Below are positions 1 to 6,085 of a DNA stretch of 11,209 nucleotides, one piece after another. Made by a program: the position numbers and the translations under genes. Source of the stretch: AC-37 sp035275105 (GTDB taxonomy: Bacteria; Actinomycetota; Thermoleophilia; Solirubrobacterales; Thermoleophilaceae). Where the stretch lies: assembly GCA_035275105.1 (NCBI GenBank), contig DATENL010000383.1, positions 1-11,209 of the forward strand. Reading direction: 5' to 3'. Within the stretch, counting starts at the first letter, position 1. Each line of letters begins with the position of its first letter. The notes under the pieces are model-generated. The model was not told where the DNA came from. It did no database searches and saw nothing but the letters and a program-made list of their open reading frames with translations.

Positions 1-683
1 TCGGGTGGGGGCGCGTGGCGCGGGCCGTGGCCGGTCACGAGCGCCGCGAACTCGCTGGTGGACTGCCGTACGCGGCGAGCCGTGGAGGCGACGCCCGCCC
101 GCGTACCGCGGACGACCCCGGCGACCGAGGCGCCCGTCAGGAGCATCGCGCCCGCCGTGAGCAGGAAGACGAAGACGATGTAGGCGCCGAACCGCTGGAC
201 CAGCGTCTCGAGCCCCCAGTAGAGCGCCTCGCCGAAGACGCCGCCGTGGTGCTCGAAGTAGGCGGGGTGCATGAACCCGTCGCGAGGCGGGTCGGCCGGG
301 CCGAGCCCGAAGAGCCCGCCCGCGAGGCCGATCATCAGCGCCAGGATCAGGCACGCGCCGCCGGCCTTGAACGGCTTGACCGACGGCAGCATCGGCCTCA
401 GCACGAGCACGGCGCCCGTCGCCAGGAGCACCAGGGGCACGAGGTAGGCGACGCCGCCGAGCAGGAAGCGGAACACGTCGGCGAGCGCGCCGCCCACCTG
501 CCCGCCGTCCCAGCCGAGGTAGAAGACGAACGCGAAGAAGGCGGCGAGGGCGACGAGGCCGAGGCCGATGAGATCCAGGTGGCGCTGCTGGAGCTCTGGA
601 AGCTGCGGCAGGCGGAGCTGCTGGCGCGCGCGCTTGCTGGTGCGCTTGGTTGGTCGCTTCTTGGGCGTGCGGCGGCTGGGCAT
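1..683 (-). CDS. ftsK: DNA translocase FtsK/SpoIIIE, N-terminal membrane domain (partial, 3' end outside window)
   Basis: Reading the minus strand from the ATG at 683-681 gives an uninterrupted frame of 227 codons that leaves the window at base 1, so the gene is cut and its motor and gamma domains are not visible. A basic cytoplasmic start (residues 1-25, rich in Arg and Lys) is followed by four hydrophobic segments at about 36-57, 70-96, 108-127 and 164-186, with a His/Gly-rich loop (about 137-150) between the third and fourth. This is the layout of the FtsK/SpoIIIE 4TM domain, which anchors the hexameric DNA pump at the division septum for chromosome clearance and dimer resolution. The expected continuation is a linker and an AAA+ motor. 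No good Shine-Dalgarno sequence precedes the ATG, and the frame stays open for at least 12 codons upstream, so the start is tentative. Position downstream of rnj on the same strand matches actinobacterial gene order. Another four-helix membrane protein remains possible. Confidence 0.85.
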   Translation of the reverse strand, partial: MPSRRTPKKRPTKRTSKRARQQLRLPQLPELQQRHLDLIGLGLVALAAFFAFVFYLGWDGGQVGGALADVFRFLLGGVAYLVPLVLLATGAVLVLRPMLPSVKPFKAGGACLILALMIGLAGGLFGLGPADPPRDGFMHPAYFEHHGGVFGEALYWGLETLVQRFGAYIVFVFLLTAGAMLLTGASVAGVVRGTRAGVASTARRVRQSTSEFAALVTGHGPRHAPPP

Positions 684-759
684 GGTGCGGGAGACGTTTT
701 CGACAGGCGTCGCTTCGGCCCTCCCGATGCGCCGTGGCGGGCGGGTCCCGTCGCGGCGA

Positions 760-812
760 CACCATTTCGTCCGTGCTCGCTCGCTTCGCTCGCTGCGCGC
801 GACGAAACGGTG
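760..812. repeat. Local hairpin competing with the long inverted repeat
   Basis: Bases 760-771 pair with 801-812 at 11 of 12 positions (one A/C mismatch), around a 29-base loop that contains the CTCGCTCGCTTCGCTCGCT core. The same bases also take part in the long-range pairing with 947-989, so the two folds exclude each other. Confidence 0.55.
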
Positions 813-859
813 CTCGCCTCGCCTCCCGCCCGATCAACCACCCAGCTAAACCGCCAAGC

Positions 860-888
860 CCGGGGTGTGGGCTGAACCCACCCCCCGG
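860..888 (-). terminator. Candidate GC-rich hairpin terminator downstream of the MORN-like gene
   Basis: Bases 860-871 pair with 877-888 at 11 of 12 positions around the 5-base loop CTGAA, giving a very stable GC-rich stem. There is no T-tract on either side, as is common for actinobacterial terminators. The strand is assigned from its position downstream of the gene ending at 1021. It could equally be an internal part of the surrounding repeat element. Confidence 0.35.
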
Positions 889-910
889 ATTGAGGTGGTT
901 GGCTGGGCTG

Positions 911-929
911 GCCCGCCCTTCGGGCGGGT
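911..929 (-). terminator. Candidate short hairpin downstream of the MORN-like gene
   Basis: CCCGCCC (912-918) pairs perfectly with GGGCGGG (922-928) around the triloop TTC, extended by a G/T wobble at 911/929. No T-tract follows. It is the first strong local hairpin a minus-strand transcript would meet after the stop codon at 1021-1023. A terminator role is inferred from position only. Confidence 0.35.
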
Positions 930-1020
930 GGCGGGCGGATGCCTATTTCCGACGCCCGCAGCGAGCGAAGCGAGCGAGGACGGGCGGAAAAGGCGCAGCC
1001 CGACGGGCCCCGCCCGCCAC

Positions 1021-1377
1021 CTACTCCCGCTCCTCCCGCACCTTCACCCCATCGACAAACCAGACCCGCCGCCCGTCCGGATACGACGCCGCAGGACCGT
1101 CCTCACGATGCCGCAACCCGTCCCGGTACCACTTCTCGGTCCCGTTCACGTACACGCACGCGGGCGCGCCGTCCCGGTGCCGCACCCCGTCCCGGTACCA
1201 CTTCTCCGAGCCGTTCGCGTGCACGACCGCCGGGCCGTTCTCACGGTGCAGCCGTCCGTGCCGGTACCACTCCTCGCGCCCGCTCGGGAAGACTCGCGCG
1301 GGACCGCCGCTGCGGTGCAGCCTCCCGTCGGCGTCGCGCCACTCCATCACGCCGTCGCCGCGCAGCACCGGGTCCAT
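1021..1377 (-). CDS. Small MORN/YwqK-like tandem-repeat protein
   Basis: This 118-residue protein is almost wholly repeats. After a 10-residue start it has four units of 23-24 residues and a partial fifth, with Trp at 13, 37, 60, 83 and 106. The consensus is E-K-W-Y-R-D-G, two residues, H-R-x-D-G-P-A, then a variable stretch ending in Gly. Such W-Y-x-x-G repeats belong to the MORN_2/YwqK-like group of beta-hairpin repeats, some of which are named as antitoxin components. No signal peptide, membrane segment or catalytic motif is visible, so a binding or scaffold role is the most that can be inferred. The start at 1377 is supported by a well-placed promoter 7 bases upstream and by the first repeat beginning at residue 11. 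No partner toxin gene lies beside it: one neighbour is the divergent response regulator, the other the repeat-rich spacer. The regular repeat pattern on this strand makes an accidental reading frame unlikely. Confidence 0.75.
   Translation of the reverse strand: MDPVLRGDGVMEWRDADGRLHRSGGPARVFPSGREEWYRHGRLHRENGPAVVHANGSEKWYRDGVRHRDGAPACVYVNGTEKWYRDGLRHREDGPAASYPDGRRVWFVDGVKVREERE
1069..1275 (-). repeat. Three in-frame 69-bp tandem repeats inside the MORN-like gene
   Basis: Protein repeats 2-4 are each exactly 69 bp. Similarity is visible at DNA level: the 21 bases at 1117-1137 recur identically at 1186-1206, and the core CCGGTACCAC of that block recurs at 1261-1270, each shifted by 69 bases. 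Such nucleotide identity suggests fairly recent duplication or conversion between units and a potential to gain or lose repeats. Confidence 0.75.
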
Positions 1378-1384
1378 CGCGGGG

Positions 1385-1412
1385 AGCCTAAGCGGTGGGT
1401 AAAACCTGGCAA
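1385..1412 (-). promoter_or_regulatory. Promoter for the MORN-like gene, probably leaderless
   Basis: On the minus strand TTGCCA (1412-1407, five of six bases of the -35 consensus) and TAGGCT (1390-1385, fitting TAnnnT) are separated by 16 bases. The -10 element ends 7 bases before the ATG at 1377, so transcription would begin at or next to the start codon. No Shine-Dalgarno sequence is needed or seen. Confidence 0.5.
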
Positions 1413-1432
1413 CTTTCGGGGGACTTCGGTCG

Positions 1433-1438
1433 TAACAT
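1433..1438 (+). promoter_or_regulatory. Candidate -10 element for the response regulator operon
   Basis: TAACAT fits the TAnnnT pattern of actinobacterial -10 elements and ends exactly 7 bases before the ATG at 1446, the spacing expected for a leaderless transcript. No clear -35 hexamer lies 16-18 bases upstream. The 68-bp gap 1378-1445 therefore seems to hold two back-to-back promoters. Confidence 0.45.
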
Positions 1439-1445
1439 CGTGGCT

Positions 1446-2129
1446 ATGGCAGCGATCAAGGCCCGCGTGCTCGTGGTCGAGGACGACGGCGACATCGCCG
1501 AGGTCCTTCGCCGCTCGCTGCGCCTCGAGGGCTACGAGGTCCGGATGGCCGGCGACGGGGTCGAGGCGCTCGACGAGTCGTCGGTCTTCGAGCCGGACGC
1601 GGTCGTACTCGACCTCGGCCTGCCCCGCCTCGACGGCGTGGAGGTCTGCCGCCGGCTGCGCGAGGCGGGCGACGTCCCGATCCTGATGCTCACCGCCCGC
1701 GACGGGCTCGACGCCCGCGTTCAGGGCCTCGATTCCGGCGCGGATGACTACCTCGTCAAGCCGTTCGAGCGGCAGGAGCTGCTGGCCCGCCTGCGCGCGC
1801 TCCTGCGCCGCCGGCCGCCGCGCGGCTCGGCCTTCCTCACCGTCGGCGACCTGCGCCTGAACCCGGACACGCGGGAGGTCTCTCGCGGCGGCCGCCCGAT
1901 CGAGCTGACCGGCCGCGAGTTCGAGCTCCTCGAGTACCTGATGCGCAACGAGCGGCTCGTCGTCTCGCGCGAGTCGCTGCTCGACGACGTCTGGGGCTAC
2001 GCGCCGTTCGCCGAGACCAACACCGTCGACGTCTTCGTGTCGAACCTGCGGCGCAAGCTGGAGGCCGGCGGCGAGCCGCGCATCCTCCACACGGTCCGCG
2101 GCGCCGGCTACTCGCTCCGCGCCGCATGA
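1446..2129 (+). CDS. OmpR/PhoB-family two-component response regulator (MprA-like)
   Basis: This 227-residue DNA-binding response regulator is phosphorylated by the kinase encoded next. The receiver domain (about 6-120) has the acidic pair D13/D14, phospho-acceptor D56 in the LDLGLP context, T83 in LTAR and K105 in VKPF. The C-terminal winged-helix domain (about 130-227) has the OmpR-type LTGREFELLEYL helix, the VWGY turn and the closing HTVRGAGYSLR. Length is normal for the family. I chose the ATG at 1446: the receiver beta-1 strand begins about six residues later and a -10-like element lies 7 bases upstream. An in-frame GTG at 1395 would add a 17-residue leader unlike the family. Its TGA overlaps the kinase ATG (ATGA at 2126-2129), implying coupled translation. 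It resembles M. tuberculosis MprA, but orthology is not shown. The divergent MORN-like gene is a candidate target, because the two share one 68-bp intergenic region. Confidence 0.95.
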   Translation: MAAIKARVLVVEDDGDIAEVLRRSLRLEGYEVRMAGDGVEALDESSVFEPDAVVLDLGLPRLDGVEVCRRLREAGDVPILMLTARDGLDARVQGLDSGADDYLVKPFERQELLARLRALLRRRPPRGSAFLTVGDLRLNPDTREVSRGGRPIELTGREFELLEYLMRNERLVVSRESLLDDVWGYAPFAETNTVDVFVSNLRRKLEAGGEPRILHTVRGAGYSLRAA

Positions 2130-3568
2130 CCGCACGCGCGCGGCTCCGGCGCCGTCTGCCGGTTCAGATTCGGCTGGCGGTCGTCTCGGCGAGCCTGACG
2201 TTCGCGATCCTCGGCCTGTTCGCGGTCGTGGTCGGCGTGTTCGGCGAACGGCAGGTGCGCTCGGAGTTCGACGACGAGCTGAAGGCCACTACGGCTGACC
2301 TTCAGAGCAAGCTCATCACGCCGGGGCTGAACGGCCCGCTCGTCATCAGCGATCGGAAGGCCGTGGACGCCGCGACGGTGGGGCGCGGCGTGATCTGGAT
2401 CTTCCTCCAGGGCGAGACGCCGGTCACGTCGTCGGCGCTCGCGCCGTCGCTCGGCCCGCCGAAGGTCGGCGTCCACGACTACGGCGAGTACCGCGTCGTG
2501 GCCCGCACGATCCCGGGCAACTCGGGGCAGGTGGAGGGCCACCTCCAGTACGCGAAGCCGCGCGCCGGAGTCAACCGCACCGTCGCGCGAATCCGGCTCT
2601 TCCTGGCGCTGGGCGTCGTCGGCGGCACGGTGCTCGCCTTCTTCGCCGGTCTGGCGCTCGCCCGCCGCGCGATGCGCCCGGTCGTGAACCTGACGAAGGC
2701 CGCCGGCGAGATCGCGCGCACGCGCGACCCGACGATCTCGCTGCCGAAGCCGGAGGTCGAGGACGAGGTCGCGGACCTCGCCAACACGCTCGAGGAGATG
2801 CTCCACGCCCTCGACGACGCGCGCGCCGAGACCGAGGGCGCGCTCGCGCGGCAGCGCGAGTTCGTGGCCGACGCCTCCCACGAGCTGCGCACGCCGCTCA
2901 CGAGCATCCTCGCCAACCTCGAGCTGCTCGAGGCGGAGCTGACCGGCGACGACCGGCGCGACATGGCCAGCTCCGCGCTCCGGTCGTCGCGCCGGATGCG
3001 CCGGCTCGTCGCGGACCTGCTGCTGCTGGCGCGGGCGGACGCGGGTCGCGCGGGCCTGCACGAGGTGCTCGATCTGACCGAGGTGGTGAGCGAGGCCGTG
3101 GGCGAGGCGGCGCCCGTCGCCGCGGGCCATTCGGTGAGCGTCGACCTGCCGGACGGCGAGGGACGCGGCCCGTTCGTCAGCGGCGTGCGCGACGACCTCC
3201 ACCGGCTCGTCCTCAACCTGGTCGAGAACGCGCTGGCCCACACCCCGCCGGGCACGGAGGTGAACGTCCGCCTGAGCGGCGAGACCGGCCAATCGGTGCT
3301 CAGCGTCTCGGACGCCGGCCCGGGCATCCCGCCGGAGCTGCGCGAGCGCATCTTCGACCGCTTCGTACGAGGTGACGCCGAGAGCGCGGGCGGCGGCAGC
3401 GGGCTCGGGCTCGCGATCGTCCGGGCGGTGGCCCAGCGCCACGGCGGGAGCGTCGAGGTGACGGCCAGCGCGGCCGGCGGCGCGGAGTTCCTCGTGCGGC
3501 TGCCGCTCGCTCAGCCGCCCGCCGTCACACCTCTACAACCACCGGCAGCACCATCGGCCGGCGCCTGA
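2126..3568 (+). CDS. Membrane sensor histidine kinase, partner of the upstream regulator
   Basis: This 480-residue kinase has a classical layout. TM1 is at about 16-39, followed by an extracytoplasmic sensor of roughly 115 residues with no family I recognise, TM2 at about 156-179, a HAMP domain at about 180-232, and a HisKA dimerisation domain with phospho-acceptor H252 in SHELRTPLTS. The HATPase_c domain carries the N box (N364 and N368 in LNLVENALAHTPPG), the G1 box (DAGPG, 396-400), the F box (IFDRF, about 409-413) and the G2 box (GGGSGLGLA, 422-430). The ligand cannot be told from sequence. It begins inside the regulator's stop codon, so the pair forms a two-gene operon. The last 20 or so residues are Pro/Ala-rich and lie beyond the ATPase fold; their DNA (3525-3568) is shared, on the opposite strand, with the 3' end of the RNase J gene. 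The 44-bp convergent overlap implies antisense 3' ends. Confidence 0.95.
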   Translation: MTARARLRRRLPVQIRLAVVSASLTFAILGLFAVVVGVFGERQVRSEFDDELKATTADLQSKLITPGLNGPLVISDRKAVDAATVGRGVIWIFLQGETPVTSSALAPSLGPPKVGVHDYGEYRVVARTIPGNSGQVEGHLQYAKPRAGVNRTVARIRLFLALGVVGGTVLAFFAGLALARRAMRPVVNLTKAAGEIARTRDPTISLPKPEVEDEVADLANTLEEMLHALDDARAETEGALARQREFVADASHELRTPLTSILANLELLEAELTGDDRRDMASSALRSSRRMRRLVADLLLLARADAGRAGLHEVLDLTEVVSEAVGEAAPVAAGHSVSVDLPDGEGRGPFVSGVRDDLHRLVLNLVENALAHTPPGTEVNVRLSGETGQSVLSVSDAGPGIPPELRERIFDRFVRGDAESAGGGSGLGLAIVRAVAQRHGGSVEVTASAAGGAEFLVRLPLAQPPAVTPLQPPAAPSAGA

Positions 3569-5198
3569 GCCGGTCGTAGACGAAGCGCGCGACGTCGTCG
3601 TGCAGGTGCTCCTGGAGCAGGTCGATCTCGGTGATCTCCTCCTCGGCCGACCGCGCGAGCGAGTCCTCCACCGCCTCGCGCAGCTCGTCGAGCAGCTCGT
3701 CCCCCGCCCCGTCCAGGAACGGCACGCCGCGGAAGATCAGCTCCGGCGGCGCCACCGAGCGGCCGTCCTGCTCGGACACCGTGGCGACCACGATGAAGAT
3801 GCCGTCCGCCGACAGCATGCGGCGGTCGCGGAGGGCGACGTCCTCGGGGTCGCCGACGTCGATCCCGTCGACGAAGATCAGGCCCGCCTGCTCGCGCTCT
3901 CCGAGCCTGGCTCCGCGCGAGTCGATCTCGAGCGGCACCCCGTTCGCGGCCCGGAACACGTTCTCGGCCGCCACGCCGACGGACTGGGCGAGCTCGCCGT
4001 GGAGCCGCATCCGGCGATGGTCGCCGTGGAACGGCATCACGTAGCGCGGCTCGGTGAGGTTGATCATCAGCTTCAGCTCCTCGGCGTAGCCGTGGCCTGA
4101 CGCGTGGATCGGCGCGTCGCGCGCCAGGATCACGTCCGCCCCGAGCTGGTAGATGCGGTTGATCGTCTCGTTCACCGCGCGCTCGTTGCCCGGGATCGGG
4201 GTGGCCGAGAAGATCACCGTGTCGCCCTCGCGGAGGTCGACGTTCGGGTGGTCGCCGTGCGCCATCCGGCGCAGCGCGGAGAGCGGCTCGCCCTGGCTGC
4301 CGGTGGAGATGACCACGACCTTGTGGTCCGGGAAGTCCTCGATCTCCTTGACGCCCACCTGCATGCCCTCGGGGATCTCGATGTGGCCGAGGTTGCGGCC
4401 GATGTTCGTGTTCTTGCGCATCGACCGGCCGACCAGCGAGACCTTCCGCCCGACGGTCGCGGCGGCGTCCACCACCTGCTGCACGCGGTGGATGTTCGAG
4501 GCGAAGCAGGTGACGACGATCCGGCCCCGGCAGCGGGCGAACGCCTCCTCGAGGTGCGGGCCCACGCTCGACTCCGACGGCGCGACCCCGGGCCTGTCGA
4601 CGTTGGTCGAGTCGCCGCACAGCAGGAGCAGGCCCTCGCGCCCGAGCTCGGCCAGGCGAGCCATGTCGGCCGGCTGGCCGTCCACCGGCGTCTGGTCGAA
4701 CTTGTAGTCGCCGGTGATGAGGGCGGTCCCGAGGTCGCAGCTGAGCGCGATCCCCACGGAGTCGGGGATCGAGTGCGAGAGGCGGATCGTCTCGACCGAG
4801 AACGGCCCGGCGTCGAACGGCTCGCCGGGCGCGACCTGCACGAGGTCGGCCACGTCGCCCAGGCGGTGCTCGTCGAGCTTCGAGCGCACGAGCTCGATCG
4901 TCAGCGGGCCGCCGTAGATCGGGGGCGTCTTGACGCTCGCCATCTCGCGGAGCACGTACGGCAGGGCGCCGACGTGGTCCTCGTGCCCGTGCGTGAGGAC
5001 GATCGCGTCCACGTCCTCGGCCCGCTCGCGGACGTACGCGAAGTCCGGCAGCACGAGATCGATCCCGAGCTGGTCCGGGGCGGGGAACATCAGCCCCGTG
5101 TCGACGATCACCAGCCGGCCGTCGTACTCGAGGACCGTCATGTTCTTGCCGATCTCCCCCAGGCCGCCGAGCGGCAGCACGCGGAGCGTCGAGCTCAA
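3525..5198 (-). CDS. rnj: Ribonuclease J
   Basis: RNase J is a zinc-dependent metallo-beta-lactamase/beta-CASP nuclease with 5'-to-3' exonuclease and endonuclease activity in mRNA decay and rRNA maturation, acting in the cytoplasm. The 557 residues match the family's usual length. Visible metal and catalytic residues are the HGHEDH motif (H70, H72, D74, H75), H142 in SHSIPDS, D164 in TGDYKFD, and H391 in PFHGDH. The beta-CASP region includes VVTCFASN (228-235), STGSQGEP (298-305) and HASGHG (365-370). The C-terminus, RRPMVLPVVVEV, closely resembles that of M. tuberculosis RNase J as I recall it. The start is a TTG at 5198-5196 that overlaps the dapA stop as TTGA. This gives an MSSTLRVLPLGGLGEIGKN start that fits the family, and no other start fits better, so translation is probably coupled to dapA. 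The adjacent dapA-rnj order is conserved in actinobacteria. Confidence 0.96.
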   Translation of the reverse strand: MSSTLRVLPLGGLGEIGKNMTVLEYDGRLVIVDTGLMFPAPDQLGIDLVLPDFAYVRERAEDVDAIVLTHGHEDHVGALPYVLREMASVKTPPIYGGPLTIELVRSKLDEHRLGDVADLVQVAPGEPFDAGPFSVETIRLSHSIPDSVGIALSCDLGTALITGDYKFDQTPVDGQPADMARLAELGREGLLLLCGDSTNVDRPGVAPSESSVGPHLEEAFARCRGRIVVTCFASNIHRVQQVVDAAATVGRKVSLVGRSMRKNTNIGRNLGHIEIPEGMQVGVKEIEDFPDHKVVVISTGSQGEPLSALRRMAHGDHPNVDLREGDTVIFSATPIPGNERAVNETINRIYQLGADVILARDAPIHASGHGYAEELKLMINLTEPRYVMPFHGDHRRMRLHGELAQSVGVAAENVFRAANGVPLEIDSRGARLGEREQAGLIFVDGIDVGDPEDVALRDRRMLSADGIFIVVATVSEQDGRSVAPPELIFRGVPFLDGAGDELLDELREAVEDSLARSAEEEITEIDLLQEHLHDDVARFVYDRLRRRPMVLPVVVEV

Positions 5199-6043
5199 AC
5201 CGCGCTGAGGAGGCCGTGGCGCTCGAGGGCGGCGCGCACGTGGGCGGCCTCGTCGTCTGACGCCTCGACCATCGGGAGGCGCAGCCCCCCCACGCCGATC
5301 CCGAGCATGTTGAGGGCCGCCTTCATGGGCGTGGGGCTGCTCGTGACGAACATCGCCTTGAACAGGTCCGCGTAGGTCTCGTGCAGCTCGTGGCGCGCGT
5401 CCGGCTCGTCGATCATCCGGCGCATCTCGGGCCCGATCAGGTGCGAGGTCACGAGGATGCCGCCCGTGCCGCCGGCGTCCATCACCCGCGCGAGCGTGTC
5501 GTCGTTGCCGGCCAGGAGGTCGAGGCCGTCGATCGGCTCGACGTCCTCGTAGCGGGCCTGCTTGACGGCGTCCACGTGCTCGATCTGACCCAGCTCGCGC
5601 AGCAGCTCGTTGTCCATGTCGATCACGCAGCGCGAGGGGATGTTGTAGAGGATCACCGGCAGATCGGTCGCCTCCGCGACGGCGCGGTAATGGCCGATCA
5701 GCCCGCGCCGGTTCGGCTTGTTGTAGTACGGGCAGACGACCAGGTGGGCGTCGACCCCGATCTCGGTGGCGCGCTCGGTGAGGTGGACGGAGTGGGCGGT
5801 GTCGTTGGATCCGGTGCCGGCGACCAGGTACGCCTCCTCGCCGACCTCGGCCACGGCCAGCTCCCAGAGCCGGATCTTCTCCTCGTCGGTCAGGGTGGCG
5901 CCCTCGCCGGTGGTGCCCGCCAGCACGAGCCCGTCCGACCCGTTGTCGAGGAGGTGCCGCATCAGCGCGACCGTCGCGGCCTCGTCGACCGCCCCCGAGG
6001 CGTCGAAAGGCGTGACCATCGCGGTTAGCACCCCACCGATCAT
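5195..6043 (-). CDS. dapA: 4-hydroxy-tetrahydrodipicolinate synthase
   Basis: DapA condenses pyruvate with aspartate semialdehyde, the first committed step of the diaminopimelate/lysine pathway, through a Schiff base on a TIM-barrel lysine. The 282-residue protein has the expected signature in the same numbering as the E. coli enzyme: T44/T45 in AGTTGEG, Tyr106/107 in PYYNKP, Y133 and R138 in YNIPSR, and the Schiff-base K161 in AVKQARYE. The ATG at 6043 gives the normal MIGGVLTAMVTPF start; longer in-frame versions would run into the divergent gene and add unrelated sequence. Only 42 bases separate it from the divergent DUF3052-like gene, too little for a lysine riboswitch. A TAnnnT element (TAAGCT, 6059-6054) ends 10 bases before the ATG. 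It ends in TGA overlapping the TTG of RNase J, so the two are very likely one transcript. The partner enzyme DapB is encoded about 3.1 kb away on the same strand. Confidence 0.96.
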   Translation of the reverse strand: MIGGVLTAMVTPFDASGAVDEAATVALMRHLLDNGSDGLVLAGTTGEGATLTDEEKIRLWELAVAEVGEEAYLVAGTGSNDTAHSVHLTERATEIGVDAHLVVCPYYNKPNRRGLIGHYRAVAEATDLPVILYNIPSRCVIDMDNELLRELGQIEHVDAVKQARYEDVEPIDGLDLLAGNDDTLARVMDAGGTGGILVTSHLIGPEMRRMIDEPDARHELHETYADLFKAMFVTSSPTPMKAALNMLGIGVGGLRLPMVEASDDEAAHVRAALERHGLLSAV

Positions 6044-6045
6044 TT

Positions 6046-6075
6046 CTCGCGCGAGCTTACAGCGCACGTCATAAT
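6046..6075. promoter_or_regulatory. Divergent promoter region of dapA and the DUF3052-like gene
   Basis: The 42-base gap 6044-6085 is unusually AT-containing for this window. CATAAT at 6070-6075 (plus strand, five of six bases of TATAAT) lies 10 bases before the ATG at 6086. TAAGCT at 6059-6054 (minus strand) lies 10 bases before the dapA ATG. A perfect 10-base palindrome, CTCGCGCGAG, occupies 6046-6055 just upstream of dapA. No convincing -35 hexamers are visible. Confidence 0.35.
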
Positions 6076-6085
6076 TGGGCTGGAA

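Larger units (their letters stand above)
684..1020. other. Non-coding, highly structured spacer between ftsK and the MORN-like gene
   Basis: This 337-base stretch holds no convincing gene on either strand. It is built from nested inverted repeats: 734-753 with 1001-1020, 765-797 with 957-989, and local hairpins at 760-812, 860-888 and 911-929. On the minus strand it lies downstream of the MORN-like gene and upstream of ftsK, so it could hold the terminator of the first and the leader of the second. I saw no obvious -10/-35 pair for ftsK in it. Confidence 0.7.
734..1020. repeat. Long imperfect inverted repeat (64-base arms 734-797 and 957-1020)
   Basis: Bases 734-753 are complementary to 1001-1020 at 19 of 20 positions. 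Bases 765-797 match 957-989 with a few mismatches, including an uninterrupted 22-base pairing of 776-797 with 957-978. The two paired blocks are separated by exactly 11 unpaired bases on each side, so the arms are equal at 64 bases. Weaker pairing continues inward to about 807/947. The core of the arm contains the 9-base unit AGCGAGCGA in direct tandem (961-978 region on the plus strand). The right end falls exactly before the stop codon of the adjacent gene. I see no target-site duplication at the ends. A MITE-like relic, an intergenic repeat family or a folded RNA element are all possible. Confidence 0.7.

Noticed and set aside
15..875. Plus-strand frame of 286 codons over the ftsK region
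   Set aside because: The minus-strand frame encodes four convincing membrane helices of FtsK; the plus frame is charged low-complexity sequence.
734..1020. Insertion sequence
   Set aside because: No transposase frame is encoded and no target-site duplication is visible; only a non-autonomous repeat or structured element can be supported.
1069..1275. CRISPR-like array suggested by the 69-bp periodic repeats
   Set aside because: There are no spacers: the units are contiguous, in frame and protein-coding with a conserved amino-acid consensus.
2108..3442. Long minus-strand frame of 444 codons opposite the histidine kinase
   Set aside because: It is the antisense shadow of a clear kinase gene; its composition (Arg, Ala, Asp, His rich) has no recognisable domain.
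4104..5375. Long plus-strand frame of 423 codons opposite RNase J and dapA
   Set aside because: Both genes underneath have complete catalytic motifs; the antisense frame is low in hydrophobic order and typical of GC-rich shadow frames.
6044..6085. Lysine riboswitch or T-box upstream of dapA
   Set aside because: Only 42 bases separate dapA from the divergent gene, too short for either element.
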